A stretch of 64,000 bases of DNA from assembly GCF_000423165.1 (NCBI RefSeq), contig NZ_KE383983.1, forward strand, positions 1,288,376-1,352,375. The letters are read 5' to 3'. The position numbers and the translations under genes were made by a program. The first letter of the stretch is position 1, and the number at the start of each line of letters is the position of its first letter. The DNA comes from Pseudidiomarina sediminum DSM 21906. GTDB lineage: Bacteria > Pseudomonadota > Gammaproteobacteria > Enterobacterales > Alteromonadaceae. Below are positions 12,258 through 21,322 of this stretch, one piece after another. The notes beneath the pieces were generated by a model. That model was not told the origin of the DNA. It was given only the letters and a program-made list of their open reading frames with translations, and did not search any database.

Positions 12258-14867
12258 TCAGAGGTCCAACGCATGACTGATTTTTTCTTCTAAATCAGGC
12301 GCCAACTTCTCAATTCCTCGTAACTCTACTAAACAATCCCGGAGTAGCTGTTGTCGTTTGGCATCGTAGCGACGCCACTGCAAAAATGGGGTCACTAAGC
12401 GTGCCGCAACTTGTGGGTTTACCGTGTTGAGTTGCTTAATGATCGTGAGCACGAAACGGTACCCCGCCCCATCGGCTTGATGAAAACGTAAGCTGTTGCG
12501 ACAGAAACTCGCCACCAAGGCGTACACCCGGTTCGGGTAGCCTAAGTCAAACCAAGCGTGTTGGGCTAGTCGTTCGACCTCCGCCACCGTGTGATCAGTG
12601 ACGCTGGTTGCTTGAATGGCAAACCACTTGTCCAATGCCAATGGCGTTGCTTGCCATTGCTGCGCGAACGCTTCTAACAGCTCCTTTGCCTCTGGTACTT
12701 CAAGGTGGACAGCGGTTTCCAAAGCGTGTTGCTGAACGGTCATATTCTGCGCCGTAAGCACACGTTCGCGCAGGACCGCCGTGTACTGAGTCGGAGCGGC
12801 TAACGTAAGATAATAGAGGCAGCGTTGCTGTAGCGCTCGGGCTGCCATCGCTGTTCCGCTCAGATCCTCCTCTGCCGGCGCTAGTTTTGTGAATTCTGTC
12901 GAAAAATCATCACGTAAAGCTTCCGCTAGGCAGCTTGCCAAGCTCTTCACTGCGCGTTCAATCGCCGCCAATGGAATGGCGTCCGGGTAATACTCGGCCA
13001 GTTCTTCGGCACTCGGTGGGGTGAAAATAAGTGCTTTGAGCGCATTATCCAAAGGCGCAGCTAAGGCTTGTCGCAGCGCTTTGATCGCAACCTCTGGGAG
13101 GGTGACCTCCTGTTCTGTTTTAACCGCGGTTTGCAGTGCACTGAGGTAGATTTGCTGTGCAGCCTCCCAACGCGTCACCTCTTGCGCTGCGTGGCCTAGG
13201 AGCACCGCATAATCATGCACATCGGTGGTACGGTATAATTTCACCGGTGCACTGAAGTTTTCCAACCAGGCCACTACAGGACGCTCGCGCACGCCTTCAA
13301 TTTCAAGGGTTAGCTCAGACGTGGTCAATTCAAGTAGCGCGCTACCACTGTCCGCATGCGGTTGAATGGCCGCATGGGCGAGTGTCATAGGTTGCCCAGT
13401 TTCGCTATAAGCGCTGAGGAGCAATGGCAGCACCATTGCTTCTTTATCGGGTTGCTCAGGTGTCGGTGGCACCTGTTGTGTTAGTTTGAGCTTTAAGACC
13501 TGACGTTCAGCATCATACTGTTCCTCAATGCGAACTTCTGGGGTGCCGGCTTGGCTATACCAACGGCGAAACTGTGTAAGATCACGTTGATTAGCATCTT
13601 CCATTGCCACCACAAAGTCTTCGCAGGTCACCGCTTGACCATCGTGGCGTTGGCGATAAAGTTGCATGCCGGCTTGAAACCCCTGCTCACCCAACAAGGT
13701 GTGCAACATGCGAATCACTTCAGCCCCTTTGTTGTACACTGTGACCGTATAAAAGTTATTCATTTCAACAACTTTATCAGGTCGGATCGGATGCGCCATA
13801 GGGCTTGCATCTTCACTAAATTGATGACTACGCATCACCCGAATGGCATCAATACGATGGACGGCACGGGAGCCTAAATCAGCGCTAAACTCCTGATCGC
13901 GGAACACCGTTAAGCCCTCTTTTAAACTTAACTGAAACCAATCACGGCAGGTGATACGGTTGCCGGTCCAGTTATGGAAATATTCATGGCCGATGACCGA
14001 CTCAACATGGATAAAATCCCAGTCGGTAGCGCTTTGCTGGTCGGCTAAAACATATTTTGAGTTGAAGATGTTTAAGCCCTTATTCTCCATCGCTCCCATG
14101 TTAAAAAAGTCAACAGCAACAATCATATAGCGATCAAGATCGTAGGCTAAACCGAAGCGCTCTTCATCCCATTTCATGGCGCGCTTTAAGGCGCCCATAG
14201 CATAATGGGCACGGCTAAGATTGCCTTTGTCGACAAACAACTCAAGCAACACTTCGCGACCTTCCATGGTGGTGAAATGATCCTCCAGTCGGTCGAAATC
14301 ACCCGCGACCAAGGCAAATAAATAGGCCGGTTTCGGGTGTGGGTCATGCCATTTGGCAAAATGACGACCGTTGTCTAGTGCACCTTCAGCTTCCAGGTTA
14401 CCGTTACTCAACAGCGAGGTGTAACGGGCATCGGCTTCAATGGTCGTGGTAAACACGGCCAGTACATCAGGGCGGTCGAGATAATAGGTAATTCGACGGA
14501 AACCTTCGGCTTCGCATTGCGTGCAAAATGCCCCACCCGATTTATACAAGCCTTCGAGTGCACTATTGGCGCTTGGGTTGATACGGTTGACGATCACCAC
14601 TTCAGCAACATCTGGACAGTTATTGAGCTGCAACTGACGTTCACTCAACTGATAGTCTGCTGGGCTCAAAACAACACCATTGACCTGCACACTCACCAAC
14701 TCCAGCTGTTCACCATCGAGCACTAGCGGCCCTTCAGCTAAACGACGGACCGTTAAGGTGGCAGTCACTTCGGTGGCTTGCTCATCAAGTTTGAGGTGTA
14801 AATCGACGGTATCAATAGTAAAAACCGGAGCGCGATAGGCGCTCCGGTATTGGACTTGCTTAGACAT
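12258..14867 (-). CDS. pepN: Aminopeptidase N (M1 family)
   Basis: Zinc metallopeptidase of 869 residues (E. coli PepN 870) that removes N-terminal amino acids from peptides in the cytoplasm, a late step in protein turnover. The sequence shows the substrate-gating GAMEN exopeptidase motif, HEYFHNWTGNR with the zinc histidines and catalytic Glu about 30 residues downstream of it, the third zinc ligand in LKEGLTVFRDQE, and a C-terminal helical domain with FLQWRRYDAKRQ. The ATG at 14867 is preferred over a TTG at 14876 because family N-termini start close to YR-AYRAP. It begins 12 nt after the nhaC stop, so both are probably on one transcript. A strong terminator-like hairpin lies inside its first 15 codons. 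Confidence 0.97.
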   Translation of the reverse strand: MSKQVQYRSAYRAPVFTIDTVDLHLKLDEQATEVTATLTVRRLAEGPLVLDGEQLELVSVQVNGVVLSPADYQLSERQLQLNNCPDVAEVVIVNRINPSANSALEGLYKSGGAFCTQCEAEGFRRITYYLDRPDVLAVFTTTIEADARYTSLLSNGNLEAEGALDNGRHFAKWHDPHPKPAYLFALVAGDFDRLEDHFTTMEGREVLLELFVDKGNLSRAHYAMGALKRAMKWDEERFGLAYDLDRYMIVAVDFFNMGAMENKGLNIFNSKYVLADQQSATDWDFIHVESVIGHEYFHNWTGNRITCRDWFQLSLKEGLTVFRDQEFSADLGSRAVHRIDAIRVMRSHQFSEDASPMAHPIRPDKVVEMNNFYTVTVYNKGAEVIRMLHTLLGEQGFQAGMQLYRQRHDGQAVTCEDFVVAMEDANQRDLTQFRRWYSQAGTPEVRIEEQYDAERQVLKLKLTQQVPPTPEQPDKEAMVLPLLLSAYSETGQPMTLAHAAIQPHADSGSALLELTTSELTLEIEGVRERPVVAWLENFSAPVKLYRTTDVHDYAVLLGHAAQEVTRWEAAQQIYLSALQTAVKTEQEVTLPEVAIKALRQALAAPLDNALKALIFTPPSAEELAEYYPDAIPLAAIERAVKSLASCLAEALRDDFSTEFTKLAPAEEDLSGTAMAARALQQRCLYYLTLAAPTQYTAVLRERVLTAQNMTVQQHALETAVHLEVPEAKELLEAFAQQWQATPLALDKWFAIQATSVTDHTVAEVERLAQHAWFDLGYPNRVYALVASFCRNSLRFHQADGAGYRFVLTIIKQLNTVNPQVAARLVTPFLQWRRYDAKRQQLLRDCLVELRGIEKLAPDLEEKISHALDL
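14824..14848 (-). promoter_or_regulatory. Terminator-shaped hairpin inside the 5' end of pepN
   Basis: A perfect 10-bp inverted repeat (ACCGGAGCGC / GCGCTCCGGT, 5-nt loop) starts 19 nt after the first base of the pepN ATG. Read on the coding strand it is followed directly by TTTTTA, so it has the form of an intrinsic terminator or attenuator placed within codons 7-16. It could limit nhaC-pepN read-through unless ribosomes keep up. Regulation is inferred; only the structure is seen. Confidence 0.6.
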
Positions 14868-14878
14868 AACAGACAACT

Positions 14879-16354
14879 CTACGATTGGGTTGTTGGAGAA
14901 ACGGGTTCCGGCTCACGACGGAGAATGCGGATACCGGTATAGCCGTAGAAAATGGCAATCAGTGGTGTTAACCAGTTGAAGATCGCAAACGGCGCATATT
15001 CAAATGGACTAATGGCAAGCGTACCCATCATGAAGGCACCACAGGTGTTCCATGGAATGAGCGCTGAGGTTAAGGTTGCGCTATCTTCTAGGCTACGTGA
15101 TAACACCCGCGGGTCGAGGCCGCGCTCTTCATATTCTTCACGGAACATACGGCCCGGCAAAACAATTGACATGTACTGGTCGGCAGTAAGAATGTTGGCA
15201 CCGAAGCAGGTAAACAAGGTACTGGTGATGAGGCTTCCGGTGGACTTCGCAAAGCTCAACAGGCCGGTAATTAAACGTTGTAACAGACCGATTTTTTCGA
15301 CCACTGCACCGAATGTCATGGCGCTTAAAATCAACCAAACGGTGTTCAGCATGCTCGACATACCACCGCCACTTAACAGTGAATCAAGTTGCTCGCTGCC
15401 AGTTTCAACGGTAATACCGTCCGACAGTGCTAACCAAACTACTTTTAAGGTAGCAATCGCGGAGCTGTCGCCACTGGCTAGCTCGGTGATGAGCTCGGAC
15501 TGAAAAAATACGGCCCACACACCACCAAGCAAAGCGCCGAAAAATACTGTCGGCAGCGCCGGTTTACGGGTTGCTGCTAACACCAATAGAATGACTAATG
15601 GCACCAACATTTCCCAGCCGATGTTATAGGCATTGGTAAGCTCGAGCTGCATGCGCTCTAATTGCAAGACACTGGCTTCGGCATCGGTATTCAAGCCTAA
15701 GATAGCGAACACGATAATCGACACGATAAAGGCTGGACCCGCGGTGTACACCATGTAGCGAATATGCGCGAACAGCTCACTACCTGCAACAGCCGGCGCT
15801 AGGTTGGTGGTGTCTGATAGCGGCGACATTTTGTCACCAAAATAGGCACCTGAGACTACCGCACCAGCGGTGATTGCCGGCGATAAGCCCATACCAGACG
15901 CGACGCCCATCAAAGCCACACCGATGGTCGCGGCCGTGGTCCATGAACTACCAATAGCAAGCGCGATGATGCCGCAAATAATGGTTGAAGCAGCATAAAA
16001 CCAACTTGGATTAAGCAGATCTAAACCATAGTAAATCATGGTCGGCACGGTACCTGACAATAACCAGGTACCGATCAGCGAGCCCACCGCAAGAATAATC
16101 AACAATGCACCCAGGGCGACCGAAATGCCCTCTTTAATCCCCTCTTCGATATCATCCCAACGGTAATTGTTGGCGAAGCCAATCAATAACGCGACGCCAC
16201 TTGCACACCACAGGGCGATTTGGTTCGGACCATAGGAAGAGTCTTCGCCAAACAAATAGACCGAAGTTCCGAGGGCGATGATGAGCACGACCAGCGGCAG
16301 TGCTGCTTGCCAGAGCGTCGGCTCTTTAAAGGCAGAAAGTGACGAGTTTCGCAT
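14879..16354 (-). CDS. nhaC: Na+/H+ antiporter NhaC family
   Basis: Polytopic inner-membrane protein of 491 residues with about 11-12 hydrophobic segments, beginning with LWQAALPLVVLIIALGTSVY at residues 14-33. The family signature region follows: SGTVPTMIYYGL, then IALAIGSSWTTAATIG near residue 135, and the acidic/polar core GAYFGDKMSPLSDTTNLAP near residue 170. It should exchange internal Na+ for H+, consistent with pH and salt homeostasis in a saline habitat. pepN follows after 11 nt, and an NSS-family symporter lies 28 nt upstream on the same strand, so a small sodium-transport operon is likely. The exact stoichiometry and substrate (Na+/H+ versus malate-lactate exchange, which related proteins do) cannot be told from sequence. 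Confidence 0.9.
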   Translation of the reverse strand: MRNSSLSAFKEPTLWQAALPLVVLIIALGTSVYLFGEDSSYGPNQIALWCASGVALLIGFANNYRWDDIEEGIKEGISVALGALLIILAVGSLIGTWLLSGTVPTMIYYGLDLLNPSWFYAASTIICGIIALAIGSSWTTAATIGVALMGVASGMGLSPAITAGAVVSGAYFGDKMSPLSDTTNLAPAVAGSELFAHIRYMVYTAGPAFIVSIIVFAILGLNTDAEASVLQLERMQLELTNAYNIGWEMLVPLVILLVLAATRKPALPTVFFGALLGGVWAVFFQSELITELASGDSSAIATLKVVWLALSDGITVETGSEQLDSLLSGGGMSSMLNTVWLILSAMTFGAVVEKIGLLQRLITGLLSFAKSTGSLITSTLFTCFGANILTADQYMSIVLPGRMFREEYEERGLDPRVLSRSLEDSATLTSALIPWNTCGAFMMGTLAISPFEYAPFAIFNWLTPLIAIFYGYTGIRILRREPEPVSPTTQS

Positions 16355-16382
16355 AATAAAATCTCAAATTTTCTAGTTATTA

Positions 16383-17765
16383 TTAAAACTGAATAACACC
16401 GATAAGCTGCAAGAAAATCAAAATGATAATCACAGGTGCAAGCCAACGTACTAAGAACAACCACAAGCGGAACAGCCCTGGTCGTGTGGCCAATTCATCC
16501 TGACTGGCCGAACGTGTCATTACCCAGCCGCTAAAGACGGCAAGCAGTAAGCCTCCCAACGGCAACAACAAAGAGCCCGTGGCGTAATCAATGACATCAA
16601 ACCAATTGCCTAAGCTCTTGCCTGGCACTTGCCAATCTAACTTCGTCCAAGCGGCTCCGGCAAAAGAGTAAATAGTGACCTGTCCGAGCAGCCATAGCGT
16701 AGCAACTGCGGTAAAGGTAGCGCGCCAACGGCCCCACTCAAATTTTTCTTCTAAGAAGGCTACTGCAGATTCGATCATCGCAATCGCAGAGGTGAATGCA
16801 GCAATAACGAGCATGACAAAGAATAACGTACCAATCCATACCCCACCCGGCATCGAGCTAAAGGCCACTGGCAAGGTTTGGAAAATCAACCCAGGTCCTG
16901 CTTCTGGTGCTAAGGCACTGCCAAATACAATCGGGAAAATCGCAAAGCCGGCTAACAAAGCCACACCGGTATCAGCTAACGCGACCCACAAGGTGGTTTG
17001 CACCACAGAGGTCTCGCGAGGTAAATAAGCGCCGTACATGATCACAACGCCTGAGGCGAGTCCCAGCGAAAAAAATGCATGGCCTAAAGCCAAGAGTACG
17101 CCGTTAATCGTCAGGTCTGCAAAATTCGGCGCAAACATAAAATTAAACGCGGCAGCAAAATCACCAATCGAAGCAGCATAAATAGCGATAACAACGAGCA
17201 ACGCGACCATGATTGGCAGCATCCAGCGTACTGCACGCTCAAGCCCATCTTTCAAGCCTTTACCAACCACTAGGGCAACGCCGACCAGCACCAAGGCATG
17301 CCAGAAGGTTAAACGTTCCGCTGAACTGACAAAACTACCGAACACACCTTTGATGGCGGCGACATCTTGATTTTGAAAGGTGCCACTTGCCGCTTCAAAA
17401 ACATAAGCTGCTGCCCAGCCGGCAATCACCGCATAGAAACTCAGCACCAAGAAACCTGTCGCCATGCCAACCCAACCCGTGATTTGCCATGCACTGCTGC
17501 GGCCTGACTCCACGGCTACCTCACGTGCAGCAATACCGGGGCTATGACGTCCACGGCGACCAATAATGATCTCGGCCATCATAATCGGAATACCAATGAC
17601 GGCAATACATAGCAAATACACCAAGACAAAGGCGCCACCACCGTTCTCGCCGGTAATGTAAGGAAACTTCCAGATGTTGCCGAGGCCGACGGCGGCCGCT
17701 GTCGAAGCCAGAATAAAGGCCATACGACTTGACCAGCGACTGGCGATGATTTTTGGAGTTGTCAT
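16383..17765 (-). CDS. Sodium-dependent transporter, NSS/SNF family
   Basis: LeuT-fold neurotransmitter:sodium symporter homologue, 460 residues, about 12 membrane segments. The first segment shows the Na+ and substrate site AVGLGNIWKFPYITGENGGGAF at residues 21-42 (unwound TM1), typical of bacterial amino-acid symporters such as MhsT and TnaT. TM6 carries the FFSLGLASGVVIMYGAYL segment. The likely substrate is an amino acid, but it cannot be assigned. The start at 17765 has a GGA about a dozen nt upstream. The gene is separated from prc by an intrinsic terminator at 17813-17837, so it must have its own promoter in the 47-nt gap. nhaC follows 28 nt after its stop. Confidence 0.9.
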   Translation of the reverse strand: MTTPKIIASRWSSRMAFILASTAAAVGLGNIWKFPYITGENGGGAFVLVYLLCIAVIGIPIMMAEIIIGRRGRHSPGIAAREVAVESGRSSAWQITGWVGMATGFLVLSFYAVIAGWAAAYVFEAASGTFQNQDVAAIKGVFGSFVSSAERLTFWHALVLVGVALVVGKGLKDGLERAVRWMLPIMVALLVVIAIYAASIGDFAAAFNFMFAPNFADLTINGVLLALGHAFFSLGLASGVVIMYGAYLPRETSVVQTTLWVALADTGVALLAGFAIFPIVFGSALAPEAGPGLIFQTLPVAFSSMPGGVWIGTLFFVMLVIAAFTSAIAMIESAVAFLEEKFEWGRWRATFTAVATLWLLGQVTIYSFAGAAWTKLDWQVPGKSLGNWFDVIDYATGSLLLPLGGLLLAVFSGWVMTRSASQDELATRPGLFRLWLFLVRWLAPVIIILIFLQLIGVIQF

Positions 17766-17812
17766 AACTTGTTGTTCCGTAGCTCTTATTATTTTTACAC
17801 TTACGGTGCCAC

Positions 17813-17837
17813 AAAAAAGCCGCCTGGGGCGGCTTTT
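17813..17837. terminator. Intrinsic terminator after prc
   Basis: A GC-rich hairpin AGCCGCC-TGG-GGCGGCT is flanked by A6 and T4 runs, so it can work in both directions. It lies 21 nt below the prc stop and ends the msrC-proQ-prc transcript ahead of the symporter gene. Confidence 0.9.
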
Positions 17838-17858
17838 AATGAAGCTGCGTTTCGATGA

Positions 17859-19922
17859 TTATTGCATTGCAATCTTCATCGTATCAATCAACTCAAAGCT
17901 TAGTACTAAGGTCTCATCGAGGTAAGGATCCGGCACTTCAAAATCTTTCGGCGCATCGTCCAAACTCTCGACCGGTTCAAGTCCGGCGCGGGTGAGACGC
18001 TCATTCAAACGCGCAAGACTCTTCTGTTCATTTTCCTGCTGTTCCGCTTCACGCTCAGCTAAAACTAAGCTCACCCACTTTTTCGCTTTCTCTTTGCGAT
18101 AGGTTTCAGCGTCCTCAATGACGTAGGCAAACTCAGGGTTGCTCGCCACATGCTGCTGACTAACTTGCTGCAGCTGTTGAATGCGTTCGTCCGCGACAAC
18201 ATCCACAGGCGTATAGCTTGCGCTATCTAATTTATCCCAAGGTAACGCGTTCTCGAGGCTACTTTCACCAAACTCTTCGGTATCTGTGACGCTTGGAAAA
18301 ACAATGTCTGGCACCACGCCACGCATTTGTGTACTACCGCCATTAATGCGATAGAACTTAGCAATGGTGTATTGCACACTACCGAGAGGTTCCTCAAAGA
18401 AGTCGAAGCGACGTTGTAGGCCGCGGTGTTGCTGCACGGTACCTTTGCCATAGGTGTTCTCACCCACAATCAACGCGCGTTGATAATCTTGTAAAGCTGC
18501 GGCAAAAATTTCTGAAGCTGAGGCGCTGTAGCGATCGACCATCACCGTCAGTGGGCCACCATAGTAGGTCTCATCATCACGATCACCGTTGACCTCACGC
18601 CGTCCACTACCATCCGCGACCTGCACCACAGGTCCTGAATCAATAAACAAGCCGGTTAAACGAATCGCTTCTTGTAAACTACCACCACCGTTCGTACGCA
18701 AGTCCATGACAATGCCTTCAGCATTCGCTGCGGTCGCTTCGTCAATAAGCTTTTTCACGTCTTCGCTAACATTGTGATAGAAGCTTGGCACCGTGATCAC
18801 CCCGATAGTGCGACCTTTGTAGGGCCCCTCTTCCATGGTTTTCACGTCAACCTTAGCCGCACGATCTTCAAGCTTGACCTCATCACGGACAATCTTAACC
18901 GTGCTTGGCTTCGCGCCTGCCGCTTGATTCGCTTTCAGCACTTGCAGTTGTACGGTTGAGCCTTTCGGACCTTTAATGAGATCGACCACTTCATCTAACC
19001 GCCAGCCGATCACATCAACAAACTCTGCATCGGCGTCTTCACCTTGAGCAACCGCCACAACGCGATCATCGGGTGCAATTTCACCGCTCTTATCGGCCGG
19101 GCCACCTGGCACAAGGCTACGAATCACCGTGTAATCATAGTCGGCTTGGAGCACTGCACCAATCCCCTCAAGGGAAAGGTTCATGTTCTGCTCAAAGCGC
19201 TCTGAGTTACTCGGTGAGAGGTAACTGGTATGTGCTTCAACGCTACGGGCAAAGGCGTTCATCAAGGTCTGAAACACGTCTTCGCTGTTGGTTTGGGTTA
19301 AACGCTTAATCGCGCCGTTATAGCGCTTGCCCAAAGTTTCGACCACTTCTGGCCATTCTTTACCAGCCATAGTGAGGTTAAGGGCATCGTACTTCACCCG
19401 TTGCCGCCACAATTCGTCTAATTCGGCAGTGCTGGTTGGCCACTGCGCGTCTTCACGATCATAGTGATAGCGGTCGCCGGCAACGGTAAAATCAAAGGGT
19501 TTTTCTTCATCAAGTAAACTCAACGCGTACGCATAACGCTCATAACTGCGTTGGATACCTTTTTCAAACAGCGCATAGGCCGAAGCCAATTTGCCGGAAT
19601 GAATCATGTCGTCAAACAGATGTTTGTACTCAGCTGCTTGTTCGATGTCTTCTTGCAACAAGAACATCTTGTTGTAGTCCATCAGCTCTAGATAACGATC
19701 AAGAATTTGCTCGGACAGCGCATTATCCAATTCCATATTTTTAAAGTGGTATCGGGTAAAGTACGTCGTCACGCGTTGACTGACGGCGCTATGTTGGTCT
19801 TCTTGCTTTAACTCCGGTAACTCTTCGAGGGTATGCACCGGAGGTAATGCCAAGGCTCCCCCTACCACACTGAATTGCAGTGCGATAGCGAGACTGAGCT
19901 TCTTCATCGTTTGAGCTGGCAT
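17859..19922 (-). CDS. prc: Tail-specific carboxy-terminal protease Prc (Tsp)
   Basis: Periplasmic S41A serine protease with a PDZ domain, 687 residues (E. coli 682). It degrades proteins with apolar C-termini and, in E. coli, controls the endopeptidase MepS with NlpI. An N-terminal signal peptide (KKLSLAIALQF...GGALA) is followed by a helical domain, the PDZ domain around residues 250-345 (LEGIGAVLQ, GPADKSG), and the catalytic domain with SASASE at 466-471 and the general-base Lys493 in YGKGTVQ. The ATG at 19922 is chosen over an internal ATG at 19907 because AGGAG sits seven nt upstream. It starts 4 nt after proQ, the same order as in E. coli, so the two are coupled. Confidence 0.96.
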   Translation of the reverse strand: MPAQTMKKLSLAIALQFSVVGGALALPPVHTLEELPELKQEDQHSAVSQRVTTYFTRYHFKNMELDNALSEQILDRYLELMDYNKMFLLQEDIEQAAEYKHLFDDMIHSGKLASAYALFEKGIQRSYERYAYALSLLDEEKPFDFTVAGDRYHYDREDAQWPTSTAELDELWRQRVKYDALNLTMAGKEWPEVVETLGKRYNGAIKRLTQTNSEDVFQTLMNAFARSVEAHTSYLSPSNSERFEQNMNLSLEGIGAVLQADYDYTVIRSLVPGGPADKSGEIAPDDRVVAVAQGEDADAEFVDVIGWRLDEVVDLIKGPKGSTVQLQVLKANQAAGAKPSTVKIVRDEVKLEDRAAKVDVKTMEEGPYKGRTIGVITVPSFYHNVSEDVKKLIDEATAANAEGIVMDLRTNGGGSLQEAIRLTGLFIDSGPVVQVADGSGRREVNGDRDDETYYGGPLTVMVDRYSASASEIFAAALQDYQRALIVGENTYGKGTVQQHRGLQRRFDFFEEPLGSVQYTIAKFYRINGGSTQMRGVVPDIVFPSVTDTEEFGESSLENALPWDKLDSASYTPVDVVADERIQQLQQVSQQHVASNPEFAYVIEDAETYRKEKAKKWVSLVLAEREAEQQENEQKSLARLNERLTRAGLEPVESLDDAPKDFEVPDPYLDETLVLSFELIDTMKIAMQ

Positions 19923-19926
19923 GCAA

Positions 19927-20571
19927 CTACTCCTGCTTTGCTATAAAAATGGCGTCTGCTTTCACTTTGACCGTCAGGCCATTGTGAAGTTGCACCACGA
20001 CATCATTACGATCCTTTTCGACAATTTGTCCAGCCACTGGCTGTTTTCCAGCTTTAACCTGTACGTTTTGGCCAACGTGCAGCTGTGACTCATCAATGGC
20101 TTCGAGTTTTGGTGCTGCAGGCTTTTTCGCCGCAGGACGGCGCTTAGGTACATTGACCTTTTTCTTTGCCGGTGTTTTGCTTGGCTTTGCAGCTTCTGGA
20201 CGCGCAGCTTTTTCAGCTTGCTTCTTACGCTCAGCAACTTCGGCTTTTGACTTCGCCAGTGCTTCAGCGGCATGCTGCTGGTGTTCTTCTTCCACCGCAC
20301 CAACTTCATTGCCGTCTAAATCAATACGCTGGCCACCTGCTTTCATTGCCCGCAGATAGCGCCAAGAATTGGTGTAATGACGCAACGCAGTACGCAAACG
20401 GGTTTTACTTACGGCTTCATCGTCGGCAAGACGCTTGGCAAGTTCTTCAAAAATACCAACTTGTAAGGGTTTGGCATCCCCATTGAGTGAAAAGCACGCC
20501 GGAAATTTTTCCGCTAAATAGGCTAATACTTCTTTGTTGTTACTCAATTTTTTAACTTCACTCATCATCAT
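19927..20571 (-). CDS. proQ: RNA chaperone ProQ
   Basis: FinO-domain RNA-binding protein of 214 residues that binds structured small RNAs and mRNA 3' ends. The FinO domain covers residues about 8-115, with EVLAYLAEKFPACF, GIFEELAKRL and ALRHYTNSWRYLRAMKAGGQRIDL visible. A basic, Ala/Lys/Pro-rich linker follows (about 118-158), then a C-terminal Tudor-like domain with VGQNVQVKAGKQPVAGQIVEK. Three consecutive ATG codons lie at 20571, 20568 and 20565; AGGA upstream favours the first. The start overlaps the end of the acidic hypothetical gene by up to 14 nt, and prc follows after 4 nt. The gene order proQ-prc is conserved in gammaproteobacteria. Confidence 0.95.
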   Translation of the reverse strand: MMMSEVKKLSNNKEVLAYLAEKFPACFSLNGDAKPLQVGIFEELAKRLADDEAVSKTRLRTALRHYTNSWRYLRAMKAGGQRIDLDGNEVGAVEEEHQQHAAEALAKSKAEVAERKKQAEKAARPEAAKPSKTPAKKKVNVPKRRPAAKKPAAPKLEAIDESQLHVGQNVQVKAGKQPVAGQIVEKDRNDVVVQLHNGLTVKVKADAIFIAKQE

Positions 20572-20848
20572 CGCTGTCCTGCTGACGGGCGTCAGCTAGT
20601 TGCTCCATTATGTATGCCTGCATTTCGTCACTATCGAGTCCGAGTAAATCGGAATTTTCGATCCAGTCGAAAAGCGTACGGCGTACTACTTCTTCTAAAA
20701 CCCCAAGACTATCATCTTCTTCACTGAATTGGTGAATGTAATGTAGTAATTCGTTCATTTGATCGACGGCGACATCGGCCTCGTCGTCGAAAAATACCAT
20801 ATCGTGATGGCTCACCAAATAGGCGTAGATGTCAAAATCGGTATACAT
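20558..20848 (-). CDS. Small acidic protein of unknown function
   Basis: A 96-residue acidic soluble protein that I do not recognise. It has no signal peptide, membrane segment or cysteine. The composition is strongly negative (FFDDEADVAVDQ, FSEEDDSLG, and a QQDSDDDE tail), and the middle and C-terminal parts look helical (VVRRTLFDWIENSD, DEMQAYIMEQLADARQQ). The ATG at 20848 follows msrC by 9 nt, and its 3' end overlaps proQ by 14 nt, so it is embedded in a tight msrC-orf-proQ-prc operon. The coupling to proQ and the acidic charge make a link to ProQ or its basic linker conceivable, but this is only inference from context. Confidence 0.75.
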   Translation of the reverse strand: MYTDFDIYAYLVSHHDMVFFDDEADVAVDQMNELLHYIHQFSEEDDSLGVLEEVVRRTLFDWIENSDLLGLDSDEMQAYIMEQLADARQQDSDDDE

Positions 20849-20857
20849 GGTTTCCGC

Positions 20858-21319
20858 TCACGCCCAATCCAAGGTTTCGATGAAGCGTCCCAGTTTACTT
20901 AAGCCTTCGGCATCCTGCTCAGTAAAACGACCAACGGTTGGACTATCAAGGTCAAACACGCCGACGACTTGGTCGTTCACCACCAACGGCACCACGACTT
21001 CGGCATTGGACGCGCTGTCGCAAGCGATATGACCTGGGAACGCATGCACATCCATAACGTGCTGCGTCGTTCGGGTCGCTGCAGCGGTACCACAAACCCC
21101 TTTACCAAAAGCAATACGCAAACATGCGACCTTGCCTTGGAAAGGCCCCAAGACTAGTGTTTCAGGGGCTTTGGTGAGGTAAAAGCCAACCCAATTAACA
21201 TCAGCTAAAGTGTCATAAACTAAGGCAGATAAATTACTTAGGTTGGCAATCAGATCGGTTTCACCGGCGGTGATCGCTTCTGCTTGAGCCAGCAAAAGTT
21301 CATAATCAGTGCTGTGCAT
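20858..21319 (-). CDS. msrC: Free methionine-R-sulfoxide reductase (GAF type)
   Basis: GAF-domain protein of 153 residues (fRMsr, YebR family) that reduces free methionine-R-sulfoxide with thioredoxin as electron donor. Three conserved cysteines are present: in VACLRI near residue 85, GVCGTAA near 95, and HIACDSAS near 119, matching the family's catalytic and resolving set. The DVNWVGFYL and VVPLVVNDQVVGVFDLDSP segments are typical of the fold. The ATG at 21319 lies 3 nt below the yeaC stop. The gene sits in an operon with yeaC and proQ-prc, as in several gammaproteobacteria where yebR is near proQ and prc. The cysteines make a non-enzymatic GAF sensor unlikely. Confidence 0.93.
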   Translation of the reverse strand: MHSTDYELLLAQAEAITAGETDLIANLSNLSALVYDTLADVNWVGFYLTKAPETLVLGPFQGKVACLRIAFGKGVCGTAAATRTTQHVMDVHAFPGHIACDSASNAEVVVPLVVNDQVVGVFDLDSPTVGRFTEQDAEGLSKLGRFIETLDWA

Positions 21320-21322
21320 GCA

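Noticed and set aside
14868-14876. TTG start three codons upstream in pepN
   Set aside because: The ATG at 14867 agrees better with PepN N-termini. Similar TTG or upstream starts were rejected for cpdB (5590), the LytTR regulator (29790) and the QueD-like protein (34508).
14952-15503. A 183-codon ORF on the plus strand
   Set aside because: Antisense to the well-supported nhaC gene, no ribosome-binding site or motif.
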